Shown here piece after piece: positions 1 to 5,780 of a DNA stretch of 45,233 nucleotides. A program made the position numbers and the translations under genes. A model generated the notes under the pieces. The model made no database searches and had not been told where the DNA came from. It saw only the letters and a list, made by a program, of their open reading frames with translations. Within the stretch, counting starts at the first letter, position 1. The number at the start of each line of letters is the position of its first letter. This stretch comes from a virus, in the IMG/VR virus record IMGVR_UViG_3300038678_000096, positions 1 to 45,233 of that record. The stretch is one strand, 5' to 3'.

Positions 1-127
1 CGCTATTACTAGCCTTTCCTGTTCGCTCTCTACTCATGAAAAAGCAAACCTTATTTAATTCGATTAAAAACTTCCAAGCTTTCATTAGTTCTTTACTCCT
101 TGTTCTAGTTTATATGTGACAACACAA
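1..127. repeat. Left copy of 127-bp terminal direct repeat
   Basis: These 127 bases are identical to 45107-45233. An exact overlap of this length at contig ends usually means a circular assembly graph (127 is a common assembler k-mer), so the unit genome is 45,106 bp; a real short terminal redundancy is the alternative. Bases 1-85 carry, on the minus strand, a second partial copy of the gene at 44982-45191. Confidence 0.97.
82..112. repeat. Junction repeat J1, copy 1 (31 bp)
   Basis: This is identical over 31 bp to 1623-1653. On the minus strand it holds the last codons (ending LEQGVKN) of one gene, the SD sequence AAGGAG, and the TAATG stop/start overlap with the next gene. It is a translational-coupling junction present at two places in the operon. 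Confidence 0.95.
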
Positions 128-339
128 GGTATTAAGCAGTTTATAGAGAATATTAAATCTCCTTCTTCGCTATAACCTAAGTAGTGATCGTAAGGGTCGC
201 CATCAACCTTTATAAAGCTTTTTACTATTTTGTATATAACTTGTTCGGTAAATGTATGTTTACGCCCTATAGTGTACGTTCCGACACCCTGAGCAGTGGG
301 TATTGTTATGTCGTCTATTTCTCTTGGTTCATCACTCAT
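85..339 (-). CDS. Small hypothetical protein (84 aa) with junction-repeat C-terminus
   Basis: I do not recognise this family. The protein is 84 residues, has no signal peptide or membrane segment, and is mixed charged and hydrophobic with isolated cysteines near residues 68 and 72. It sits second in the minus-strand operon: its start follows the stop of 341-535 closely, and its TAA overlaps by one base (TAATG) the start of the gene at 44982-45191 once the circle is closed. The last eight residues (KLEQGVKN) are shared exactly with the otherwise unrelated protein at 1626-1808, because both genes end in junction repeat J1. Confidence 0.75.
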   Translation of the reverse strand: MSDEPREIDDITIPTAQGVGTYTIGRKHTFTEQVIYKIVKSFIKVDGDPYDHYLGYSEEGDLIFSINCLIPCVVTYKLEQGVKN

Positions 340-354
340 ATTACTTTACCTCTT
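332..354. repeat. Junction repeat J2, copy 1 (23 bp)
   Basis: This is identical to 1801-1823. On the minus strand it carries the end of the upstream gene (EVK-stop), a GAGGT-type SD and the ATGAGTGA start of the downstream gene. Confidence 0.93.
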
Positions 355-535
355 CGATTAATTTCTTAGCTTGTTGTAGAGCGACTATTAACTTATCAAC
401 ACCTTTTGCATCTAATTTAACTACTGATACACAGCAAGTCTTTGGCGCATCCGTGAATATCTCTACAATACCTTGTTCTATTAACTCAACCTCTACACTT
501 GTGTTGAATTCTATACCGCTTATTTCTGCATCCAT
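341..535 (-). CDS. Small hypothetical protein (64 aa)
   Basis: This is an unrecognised 64-residue acidic protein, probably alpha/beta, whose C-terminal helix ends in KKLIEEVK. Its ATG lies inside junction repeat J3, which supplies the AAGGAT-type SD. It is followed directly by 85-339 through repeat J2. The same gene-order slot in the duplicated module is filled by the unrelated 102-residue protein at 1810-2118. Confidence 0.72.
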   Translation of the reverse strand: MDAEISGIEFNTSVEVELIEQGIVEIFTDAPKTCCVSVVKLDAKGVDKLIVALQQAKKLIEEVK

Positions 536-562
536 CTTTTAAATCCTTATGTGTTGTTGATG
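533..562. repeat. Junction repeat J3, copy 1 (30 bp)
   Basis: This is identical to 2116-2145. It covers the start codon and ribosome-binding leader of the first gene of each of the two modules (341-535 and 1810-2118). Confidence 0.95.
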
Positions 563-763
563 TTAACGTCTTGAATTAAATACAGCATCAATAAAATAAG
601 TATCCAAGCCGTTTTGATGCATTATTGATTCTGCTTTATGTAATGCCTTTTCAGCAGCAACAGCTCTTTGGGATATTCTTTCTATACTAAGTTGTAGCCA
701 AGAACTATCTGGTGAAATCCTAAACATTAAAACACCATTAATTATTTCTTCTGCGTAATACAT
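563..763 (-). CDS. Small hypothetical protein (66 aa)
   Basis: This 66-residue protein is of unknown family. A beta-rich start (YYAEEIINGVLMFRIS) is followed by one long amphipathic helix containing ERISQRAVAAEKALHKAES. There is no signal or membrane segment. An SD (AACGGAG) lies 9-10 nt before the ATG on the minus strand. It is the first gene after the 569-bp gene-free region and may be transcribed from within it. Confidence 0.7.
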   Translation of the reverse strand: MYYAEEIINGVLMFRISPDSSWLQLSIERISQRAVAAEKALHKAESIMHQNGLDTYFIDAVFNSRR

Positions 764-1332
764 TATTACTCTCCGTTGTTTCGATTAAACTACTTTATTT
801 TAAATATTATTGTCTCTTAGACACGGCTACTTGGTAACCACTGTATCTATATTTAATCTATTATTAGCTAGTCATATATAAACAATATTATCGAACATAG
901 TTTATCGTCTTATCAGGACGGGTAACATTTATAAGGCTCATCGGTTTTGTTAATTTTAGTAGAATCCGTAATCTACCAACCTATAAAATGATTTTCCAAG
1001 CGTTGATTCGTTTATCTAATATCTCACGGCTAAGTTAGAGATATTAACACCCGTGTCTATAGGTGATTGTTTATAACGACAGTTTAAGAAGATGCTTTGA
1101 AAGGAGTTGTGTCTGGCAGCTAACCGCTACGCTATTTAAAGGGAGTGCTACCCTACTTTTTAAAGTTCAGACACAAAAAAAGGCTATGTGTATAAAGCCC
1201 TAAACATTTCAGGATGGAAATAAACGAGTGAGAGTTTTAACCCTACGCGTCTAAGACCTTATACAAATAACCTTTAATGTTTATTTCCAATTCTAAACAG
1301 CCTCTCACAACTGCATTACTAATTATACGCTT
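764..1332. other. 569-bp gene-free region rich in inverted repeats (possible structured RNA or origin)
   Basis: I find no convincing gene on either strand. There are several perfect inverted repeats: 959-963/972-976, 1017-1025/1038-1046 (9 bp, 12-nt loop), 1109-1115/1168-1174 (GTGTCTG/CAGACAC), 1216-1225/1279-1288 (GGAAATAAAC/GTTTATTTCC, 10 bp) and 1228-1234/1302-1308 (GTGAGAG/CTCTCAC). The last two interleave in the order A-B-A'-B', which is the topology of a pseudoknot. Possible roles are a long non-coding RNA, a replication origin or a regulatory leader of the minus operon. The functional strand cannot be told by eye. Confidence 0.55.
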
Positions 1333-1626
1333 TTACGCTCCCTTTTCAAGTTTAAGTTTTCTAATTGATATTATCACCCAACAAATAAAACCAATACACA
1401 AAAGAAACGGAACGGTAATAAACGGCACAACACCAAGCGCCCAATAACAAAATAATGATAACGGGTTGTAGGCTATAAGCATTACACCTAAAGGGGTTGT
1501 CTTTGTATATACAGTTGCACTCAATAACACTACAGACGATAAGATTATAAACGGCAAGAACCGGTAAAGCCTACTTTGATTGAGCCAGTCTAAATACTCT
1601 TGCTGCATCATCATTAATTCACTCAT
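1333..1626 (-). CDS. Three-helix membrane protein (97 aa), unknown function
   Basis: This is a 97-residue protein with three hydrophobic segments, roughly residues 22-42, 46-62 and 65-88, and a basic C-terminus (RKLKLEKGA). The topology would suit a small inner-membrane protein. Its start overlaps the stop of 1626-1808 by one base (TAATG) within junction repeat J1. In the parallel module, the gene after J1 is the unrelated 44982-45191 protein. It could be an accessory holin or an exclusion protein, but nothing in the sequence decides that. Confidence 0.7.
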   Translation of the reverse strand: MSELMMMQQEYLDWLNQSRLYRFLPFIILSSVVLLSATVYTKTTPLGVMLIAYNPLSLFCYWALGVVPFITVPFLLCIGFICWVIISIRKLKLEKGA

Positions 1627-1653
1627 TAGTTCTTTACTCCTTGTTCTAGTTTA
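1623..1653. repeat. Junction repeat J1, copy 2 (31 bp)
   Basis: This is an exact second copy of 82-112, with the same reading frame, SD and TAATG overlap. Confidence 0.95.
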
Positions 1654-1808
1654 AAATCAGCCTTTAACATGTACTGTTCGCCTTTGATGCAATTACCTTC
1701 GGCGTCAACAGTGTGGTAGTGAAAGCCTAACGCATATACTCCTGATATTTTACCAAAAGTATTTTTACCCAAAGGAAACTTTAAACCGTTCCTTATTAAC
1801 TCACTCAT
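1626..1808 (-). CDS. Small hypothetical protein (60 aa) with junction-repeat C-terminus
   Basis: This 60-residue protein is of unknown family, probably a small beta protein (glycine and aromatic residues, no helix-forming run). The last residues, KLEQGVKN, are the same as in 85-339 because of J1, while the rest is unrelated. It is coupled upstream to 1810-2118 (J2) and downstream to 1333-1626 (J1). Confidence 0.72.
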   Translation of the reverse strand: MSELIRNGLKFPLGKNTFGKISGVYALGFHYHTVDAEGNCIKGEQYMLKADFKLEQGVKN

Positions 1809-1823
1809 ATTACTTTACCTCTT
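1801..1823. repeat. Junction repeat J2, copy 2 (23 bp)
   Basis: This is an exact copy of 332-354, again at the boundary between the first and second gene of a module. Confidence 0.93.
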
Positions 1824-2118
1824 TAACTAAGCATGATGTTAATGCCATGCCTATAATTTGATTAGTGGTTTCCCTTGTTTGATGATAGCGATCATGTGAC
1901 TCTCTCATGATTCCATCTTCAACGTTTTTAGCTAAAGACCTTAGATGGTTAACCATGTGCATTAACTCTTCTGAGCAACCAATACCAACAGCGTCAAGAG
2001 ATCTTGCTATACTCGAAACGCCACCTATAACCCTATCTATTTCATGTATAGCCTCTAAAGAACTTTCTATCTGCTCAAAATTAGAATCGTCAATTCCGTA
2101 AAACTTATTATGTGACAT
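1810..2118 (-). CDS. Hypothetical protein (102 aa), first gene of minus-strand operon
   Basis: This is a 102-residue, mostly helical protein of unknown family. Residues 15-35 and 48-72 would form helices, and the C-terminus (..SCLVKEVK) has the EVK ending shared with 341-535 through J2. It is the first gene after the divergent promoter region at 2152-2197, and J3 supplies its ribosome-binding site. Confidence 0.72.
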   Translation of the reverse strand: MSHNKFYGIDDSNFEQIESSLEAIHEIDRVIGGVSSIARSLDAVGIGCSEELMHMVNHLRSLAKNVEDGIMRESHDRYHQTRETTNQIIGMALTSCLVKEVK

Positions 2119-2145
2119 CTTTTAAATCCTTATGTGTTGTTGATG
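2116..2145. repeat. Junction repeat J3, copy 2 (30 bp)
   Basis: This is an exact copy of 533-562 and holds the start codon and leader of 1810-2118. Confidence 0.95.
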
Positions 2146-2151
2146 AAATTA

Positions 2152-2180
2152 ATATTAATACATAAAGATTGACTTGTCTA
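2152..2180 (-). promoter_or_regulatory. Candidate sigma70 promoter for the minus-strand early operon
   Basis: On the minus strand there is TAGACA (2180-2175), a 17-nt spacer and TAATAT (2157-2152). The -35 is good (5/6) and the -10 moderate (4/6). It overlaps the divergent plus-strand promoter, so the two would compete or be co-regulated. Confidence 0.45.
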
Positions 2181-2197
2181 ATACTTTCTATTATTAT
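2169..2197 (+). promoter_or_regulatory. Sigma70-type promoter of the plus-strand early operon
   Basis: TTGACT (2169-2174), a 17-nt spacer and TATTAT (2192-2197) lie 37 nt upstream of the first plus-strand gene. Both hexamers match consensus at 5 of 6 positions. Confidence 0.7.
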
Positions 2198-2234
2198 TTA
2201 TATCAGTTCTATTAATCCAAAGGAAAACAAATAA

Positions 2235-2702
2235 ATGACTCGTAAAACAAAGATAAGCTGTGATGTTACTAGAGAGGCAGATAACCTATTAAAGGCTTAC
2301 TGTATTAAACATGAACGATCAAAAGGCTACCTTATAGATAAGATGATTCGTAAGTTCTGTGTTGATGTAGAGCCCGTTAAATCAACTGAAATTGCAGTAG
2401 TTAAAAAGGAAGCTGTTAAGCGATTTGTGCCGCCATCATTTCTTGCAGTTCAAACCTATATGCTAGAAAAAGGTGTTCATATATCGCTTAACTCAGAAGA
2501 TGAAGCAAATAAGTTTTGTGATCACTTTGCGTCTAACGGCTGGAAAGTTGGTGGTAAAACTAAAATGGTTAGCTGGAAAGCTGCTGTTCGTAACTGGCTA
2601 AAGAACTATAAAGACAAAGCCAAGCCCACCACTAAAAACGAAGTTGATTTAAATGATACAACATGGGCTGATGGCTTCAAGATAAGAATGAAAGTTAAAT
2701 AA
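2235..2702 (+). CDS. RHH-domain protein with replisome-organiser-like C-terminus (155 aa)
   Basis: Residues 1-45 resemble a ribbon-helix-helix DNA-binding domain (a TKISCDVT strand, then two helices). Residues 75-125 contain a motif familiar from the C-termini of phage replication initiators: a PP-x-x-x-x-V-x-x-Y-M-x-x-KG lead, then FCDHFASNGWKVGG and a WKAAVRNWLKN helix. It is the first gene of the early plus operon, with an AAAGGA SD. No helicase or primase is encoded elsewhere, so this is the best replication candidate in the genome. The domain reading is from memory of such families; a transcription regulator is the alternative. Confidence 0.7.
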   Translation: MTRKTKISCDVTREADNLLKAYCIKHERSKGYLIDKMIRKFCVDVEPVKSTEIAVVKKEAVKRFVPPSFLAVQTYMLEKGVHISLNSEDEANKFCDHFASNGWKVGGKTKMVSWKAAVRNWLKNYKDKAKPTTKNEVDLNDTTWADGFKIRMKVK

Positions 2703-2764
2703 ACGGGCTGATAAGTTAGTCTTAAGAGATAACAGTAATAAGTTTAAAAAATAAAGGGGTCATT

Positions 2765-3010
2765 ATGGATATTAAAAAAGTATTAATGCCGAGTGAGTTG
2801 ACGGCTGAAAATGGGGCTAAATATTTGATGATTGGTGAATTCAAAGAAACAGTAAGTCTAGATTGCTTTACATGCCATGAAGGTAGCTCTAGTGATGATT
2901 GTGAAATTTGCGGCGGCACATTGGTTTATTCTGAAGATGTTCCTGTTTCTTGGGACACAATAAAAAGTATTTATGCTTTAGCCGTTAAAAACTTATCAAT
3001 TAAGGAATGA
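2765..3010 (+). CDS. Small zinc-ribbon-like protein (81 aa)
   Basis: The middle of this protein has two cysteine pairs, CFTC (34-37) and CEIC (46-49), spaced for a small zinc-binding ribbon. The N-terminal half looks like two strands and a helix; the C-terminal part is helical. SD AAAGGGG precedes the ATG. It is followed by an SD-coupled small gene at 3013. The specific function is unknown; such phage zinc ribbons often bind nucleic acid or protein. Confidence 0.7.
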   Translation: MDIKKVLMPSELTAENGAKYLMIGEFKETVSLDCFTCHEGSSSDDCEICGGTLVYSEDVPVSWDTIKSIYALAVKNLSIKE

Positions 3011-3012
3011 TT

Positions 3013-3183
3013 ATGAAAACAGATACAGAATTAACAGAAGAGTTAAGCGCTAAAATGTGTGGTGAAGAAAATATTGATCACATCGTTGCAGATGAATTTG
3101 TTATAAAGGTATTAGCTGATGCTGGCTATCCAGAGTTATCAAAGATGTATGATAATTTAACTGATCATTTCTGGTACGCATAA
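3013..3183 (+). CDS. Small acidic hypothetical protein (56 aa)
   Basis: This short ORF follows 2765-3010 directly. The SD AAGGA sits at the end of the preceding gene, 6 nt before this ATG, which favours 3013 over the overlapping ATG at 3007. The product is acidic and helical (contains KTDTELTEELSAK and ADEFVIKVLADAG) with no known motif. Confidence 0.6.
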   Translation: MKTDTELTEELSAKMCGEENIDHIVADEFVIKVLADAGYPELSKMYDNLTDHFWYA

Positions 3184-3208
3184 TTAATTTAGATAAGGAA
3201 GAAACAAA

Positions 3209-3412
3209 ATGAGTAAGCAATTTAGAGTGGTTCCTTGTATCGGTACAAAGCTTTATTACAAAACTCAAGTAAAAGGCTTTTTCGGATGGAAAGATGAAAC
3301 TGAAAGCAATGCATTTGATGATAATGTTTTTGGTAGCATAAAAAGCGCTAGGGCGTATTTAGAAAAAAGATACGGCGTAAAAATTATAATACACACTTTT
3401 GAATGCGCTTAA
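3209..3412 (+). CDS. Small basic hypothetical protein (67 aa)
   Basis: This 67-residue protein has a beta-strand-rich N-terminus (FRVVPCIGTKLYYKTQVKG) and a helix with KSARAYLEKRYG near the end. Its family is not recognised. It is preceded by a leader with ATTTAGATAAGGAAG that recurs, with small changes, before 3445 and 3720. Confidence 0.65.
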   Translation: MSKQFRVVPCIGTKLYYKTQVKGFFGWKDETESNAFDDNVFGSIKSARAYLEKRYGVKIIIHTFECA

Positions 3413-3444
3413 TTTAAACACACATTAGATAAGGATAAGAGAAT

Positions 3445-3696
3445 ATGAGTGCAGATAAGTATAGTGTCAACGTTTCATTTAACGATTTAGAGTACGTTAA
3501 AAGTGAGAGTGCTTCGTGTGAAGCAGAGCGAGAAGCGATAAAGGCATATAACTACAGTATTTTAGGTAAGGTAAAGGCGTCATTATTTAAAGATCACGGT
3601 GTCGATTACGATGAGCGACACATTAGGCACAACGAATATGAATTGGTTTTAAGGATATGTAAGCGTATAGCTAATGATAATAAACTATTAAAATAA
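3445..3696 (+). CDS. Small hypothetical protein (83 aa)
   Basis: This 83-residue, highly charged, probably helical protein has no recognised motif. The SD-containing leader TTAGATAAGGATAAGAGAA is almost the same as that of the next gene (3720), part of the linker-repeat pattern of this operon. Confidence 0.65.
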   Translation: MSADKYSVNVSFNDLEYVKSESASCEAEREAIKAYNYSILGKVKASLFKDHGVDYDERHIRHNEYELVLRICKRIANDNKLLK

Positions 3697-3719
3697 TTAA
3701 TTTAGATAAGGATAAGAGA

Positions 3720-3965
3720 ATGAAAAAGGTAAATTGTCACAACTTGAAAATAGAATCAAAGTATTTTTGTGCTGTTCTTGATGGCTCTAAAAAGTTTGAG
3801 ATTAGATTTGATGATAGAGATTATAACGAAGGTGATTTTATTGTATTACATGAATTCATCAATACTAATTACACAGGCAGGACCATAGAAAAGAAAATTG
3901 GATTTATAACGGATTACGAGCAAAAGCAATGTTACATAGTATTTAGCCTTTTGGATATCAGTTAA
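3720..3965 (+). CDS. DUF3850 / ASCH-PUA-like small protein (81 aa)
   Basis: The sequence follows the DUF3850 pattern well: an N-terminal LKIESKYFCAVLDGSKKFEIR (residues 9-29), then DDRDYNEGD (31-39), and a strand pair ending with YIVFSLL. DUF3850 is related to the ASCH/PUA fold that binds RNA or modified bases. The length of 81 matches the family. The exact role is unknown; it would be cytoplasmic and nucleic-acid associated. The gene's stop codon lies inside the 34-bp linker repeat at 3957-3990. Confidence 0.8.
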   Translation: MKKVNCHNLKIESKYFCAVLDGSKKFEIRFDDRDYNEGDFIVLHEFINTNYTGRTIEKKIGFITDYEQKQCYIVFSLLDIS

Positions 3966-3990
3966 CACATAACACTAAACAAATAGGATA
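3957..3990 (+). repeat. Intergenic linker repeat L, copy A
   Basis: 34 bp are identical to 4907-4940. The repeat includes the TAA stop of the upstream gene and the AGGATA ribosome-binding leader of the downstream gene. Confidence 0.93.
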
Positions 3991-3997
3991 AGTAAAG

Positions 3998-4138
3998 ATG
4001 ATTCATTACATAGCACATTTATTAGGATGGAATACAGGGCTTGTCATAACTAAATTTGATGATAATGATAATTTATGGGTAGCCTTTCAATGTTCAGGCT
4101 GTGGAAAAATTACCGGTAAGCATAAAACTAGTTCTTAA
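3998..4138 (+). CDS. Small CxxC protein (46 aa)
   Basis: This 46-residue ORF starts with ATG at 3998 after the AGGATAAGTAAAG leader. It has a hydrophobic N-terminus (MIHYIAHLLGW) and a single CSGCGK pair near residues 34-39, resembling half of a zinc ribbon. It ends inside the next linker copy. Function unknown. Confidence 0.6.
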   Translation: MIHYIAHLLGWNTGLVITKFDDNDNLWVAFQCSGCGKITGKHKTSS

Positions 4139-4165
4139 CACTAAACAAATAGGATAGAGAAATGA
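4136..4165 (+). repeat. Intergenic linker repeat L, copy B
   Basis: 30 bp are identical to 4920-4949, spanning the stop of 3998-4138 and the SD and start codon of the methyltransferase. Confidence 0.93.
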
Positions 4166-4941
4166 TGAAGAAACTTAGAGTCCTGGACTTGTTCTCAGGA
4201 ATAGGTGGCTTTAGTTTAGGATTAGAAAGTACCAGTGGGTTTGAAACTGCTGCTTTCTGTGAATTCGATAAGCACGCCAGGTTAGTTTTAAATAAACATT
4301 GGCCTAAAATTAAAATACATGAAGATGTGAGGTGTTTAGATGGAAACGAATACAGAGGATCAATTGACGTTGTTTGCGGAGGATTCCCATGCCAAGATTT
4401 GTCAGTCGCAGGTAAAAAGAAAGGTATTACCGAAGGTGAAAGATCGAACTTATACACCGAAATGTTGCGAATTATTAGCGAGTGTTTGCCACGATACGCA
4501 ATCTTTGAAAACGTCACAGGTTTGCTTACTGGAGAATCAGGACGATGGTTTGCTAAGTTTCTCTATGACTTGGCCTCGGTCGGGTATGATGCGGAATGGC
4601 ACTGCATACCAGCTTCCGAACTTGGCGCGAACCATCACAGAGATCGGGCTTGGGTTGTTGCCTACCCCAACTTGCAGCGATGCGAAGGGAGCACCAAAGA
4701 ACAGGTATTGGGGGAGCCAAGATTACAGATCGAATTTGTGCGAAGCTTTGAGAGATGGCCCACTAGACAAGATATACCCGCACCCCGTTCTATTGGAGCG
4801 GCTGATGGGCTTTCCCGAAGGTTGGACAGAATTACCAGATTAGGAAATGCAGTTGTTCCAGGTATACCGAAAATAATAGGCGAGGCAATATTAAAATACG
4901 AATCCGATCAGTTAACACATAACACTAAACAAATAGGATAG
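4162..4941 (+). CDS. DNA (cytosine-5)-methyltransferase (259 aa)
   Basis: This is a C5 cytosine methyltransferase that uses S-adenosylmethionine to methylate cytosine in phage DNA, most likely as protection from host restriction. Family motifs appear in order: I DLFSGIGGF (9-17, AdoMet binding), IV GGFPCQDLS with catalytic Cys77, VI ENV (116-118), VIII HHRDRAW (158-164) and X RLGNAVVP (226-233). At 259 residues it is shorter than typical enzymes because the target-recognition region (about 170-215) is short. The target sequence cannot be read. An unusual feature is that a 167-codon ORF with its own SD (4340-4843) is nested within it in another frame. Confidence 0.95.
   Translation: MMKKLRVLDLFSGIGGFSLGLESTSGFETAAFCEFDKHARLVLNKHWPKIKIHEDVRCLDGNEYRGSIDVVCGGFPCQDLSVAGKKKGITEGERSNLYTEMLRIISECLPRYAIFENVTGLLTGESGRWFAKFLYDLASVGYDAEWHCIPASELGANHHRDRAWVVAYPNLQRCEGSTKEQVLGEPRLQIEFVRSFERWPTRQDIPAPRSIGAADGLSRRLDRITRLGNAVVPGIPKIIGEAILKYESDQLTHNTKQIG
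4340..4843 (+). CDS. Overprinted ORF nested inside the methyltransferase gene (167 aa)
   Basis: This open frame lies wholly inside 4162-4941 in another frame. It has an ATG preceded by GAGGTG with a 5-nt spacer. The product does not look like a random shadow: it starts TEDQLTLFAEDS, then has TWPRSGMMRNGTAYQLP, GLLPTPTCSDAKGA and an LMGFPEGWTELP end. From memory, these strings recur in phage proteins found next to or overlapping Dcm genes, some standing alone. Both frames would then be under selection. The function is unknown; it may be a methyltransferase partner or target-recognition element. Confidence 0.6.
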   Translation: METNTEDQLTLFAEDSHAKICQSQVKRKVLPKVKDRTYTPKCCELLASVCHDTQSLKTSQVCLLENQDDGLLSFSMTWPRSGMMRNGTAYQLPNLARTITEIGLGLLPTPTCSDAKGAPKNRYWGSQDYRSNLCEALRDGPLDKIYPHPVLLERLMGFPEGWTELPD

Positions 4942-4949
4942 AGAAATGA
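4907..4949 (+). repeat. Intergenic linker repeat L, copy C
   Basis: This shares 34 bp with copy A (4907-4940) and 30 bp with copy B (4920-4949). It also encodes the last residues of the methyltransferase and the leader and start of 4946-5161. Confidence 0.93.
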
Positions 4950-5161
4950 GTGATCAAAGTGAAGATGATGACACCTATGATCATAGCTCACTAAAAGTTA
5001 TAGATATGTCTCATTATACCGATAAGATGTGGTGTAGTGAGATCAAAGAGTATTTGATCAAATGTTATGGTATGAATGAAAATCAAATAGCTTATGAAAT
5101 GGAGAAGCATTTTCCTGATTTATTTGAAACGCAAAAAGCAGAATTGAATCTGCTAATTTAA
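4946..5161 (+). CDS. Small acidic hypothetical protein (71 aa)
   Basis: This acidic 71-residue protein has a disordered N-terminus (SDQSEDDDTYDHSS) and a helical C-terminal half with EIKEYLIKCYGMNENQIAYE, possibly a small helix bundle. It is the last gene of this stretch of the plus operon before the minus-strand holin-like island; no strong terminator follows. Function unknown. Confidence 0.65.
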   Translation: MSDQSEDDDTYDHSSLKVIDMSHYTDKMWCSEIKEYLIKCYGMNENQIAYEMEKHFPDLFETQKAELNLLI

Positions 5162-5171
5162 AAGCCTACAT

Positions 5172-5196
5172 CACCAGAACTAGTATTCGTCTGGTG
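5172..5196. other. Inverted repeat between convergent genes
   Basis: CACCAGA (5172-5178) and TCTGGTG (5190-5196) form a 7-bp stem with an 11-nt loop between the convergent genes 4946-5161 and 5263-5664. There is no T-tract on either side, so intrinsic termination would be weak at best. Confidence 0.35.
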
Positions 5197-5242
5197 GTGG
5201 CATTGGTGGTAGTGGCGGATATAACCCGCTTATAGTGCTCAT
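5180..5242 (-). CDS. Possible proline-rich micropeptide (20 aa)
   Basis: This minus-strand ORF lies just downstream of the holin-like gene and encodes 20 residues with LYPPLPPMPPPDEY at the end. No good SD is visible. It is listed because a second tiny proline/glutamate peptide sits in the other lysis region (37914-37955). Confidence 0.2.
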   Translation of the reverse strand: MSTISGLYPPLPPMPPPDEY

Positions 5243-5262
5243 AATTTGTCATTTAAGAGTCT

Positions 5263-5664
5263 TTAAACTCCCTTTTCTTGTTTTGTGTTGGCATAGTTTA
5301 CGCCAAAGCTTGCAGTTACAATCAATCCGTACAGGGTCGTTATAGGAACAAATAAATCTGTCATTTTAGTTGTTGCGTTACTCAATGCTACTAAAACATA
5401 ATTACCCTTGGTTAGTGTGTCGCCCATATACATAGAATAAACGAGCTCAATAAAAATCATTAGCGCCGTAGTTATTAAATAAAACTTATACATGCCGCCA
5501 ACATTATTAGACTGGTCTCGCCTCATCTTGCCGTTTGGGTCAAGAGTCTTTATCATTAAAGACTTAGCCTCTGCGCTTTCCATGTCAGTCTCGATCCATT
5601 CGGACGCTATATTTTCAATAGACTTAACAATGCCGCCGCCGAATAGACTAGATAAAATACTCAT
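5263..5664 (-). CDS. Putative holin, 3-TM phage holin-like (133 aa)
   Basis: After a basic, glycine-rich N-terminus and a helix with SIENIASEWIETD, the protein has a DPNGKMRR motif and hydrophobic segments at about 60-80, 88-95 and 103-121. This layout resembles 3-TM phage/GTA holins, which open the inner membrane to release the endolysin. It is the third gene of a small minus-strand island, after 5781-5960 and 5668-5778, inside the plus-strand early operon and far from the amidase (37992-38384). The family assignment is by pattern only. Confidence 0.6.
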   Translation of the reverse strand: MSILSSLFGGGIVKSIENIASEWIETDMESAEAKSLMIKTLDPNGKMRRDQSNNVGGMYKFYLITTALMIFIELVYSMYMGDTLTKGNYVLVALSNATTKMTDLFVPITTLYGLIVTASFGVNYANTKQEKGV

Positions 5665-5667
5665 AGT

Positions 5668-5778
5668 CTAAATATCCCAATCAGGAGAAATAACATCTGG
5701 TATCTCATCGCACAGACTGCCACCTTCGCTAATCCATGAGTTTTCATCGTTGCTAATATCTAAATATCCGTCTTGCAT
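5668..5778 (-). CDS. Small acidic protein (36 aa)
   Basis: This 36-residue acidic peptide (contains DGYLDISNDENSWIS) lies between the two membrane-protein genes of the island, 2 nt after the stop of 5781-5960 and 3 nt before the start of 5263-5664. Its tight packing suggests real translation. SD GGGGT is weak. Function unknown. Confidence 0.5.
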   Translation of the reverse strand: MQDGYLDISNDENSWISEGGSLCDEIPDVISPDWDI

Positions 5779-5780
5779 GA

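Noticed and set aside
1109-1181. Stem 1109-1115/1168-1174 plus poly-A as a terminator
   Set aside because: The A-run lies 3' of the stem on the plus strand; neither strand has a T-run after the stem.
4128-4517. 129-codon minus-strand ORF opposite the methyltransferase
   Set aside because: It has no SD and a composition expected from an antisense frame. The plus-strand alternate frame (4340-4843) was kept because it has both an SD and family-like sequence.
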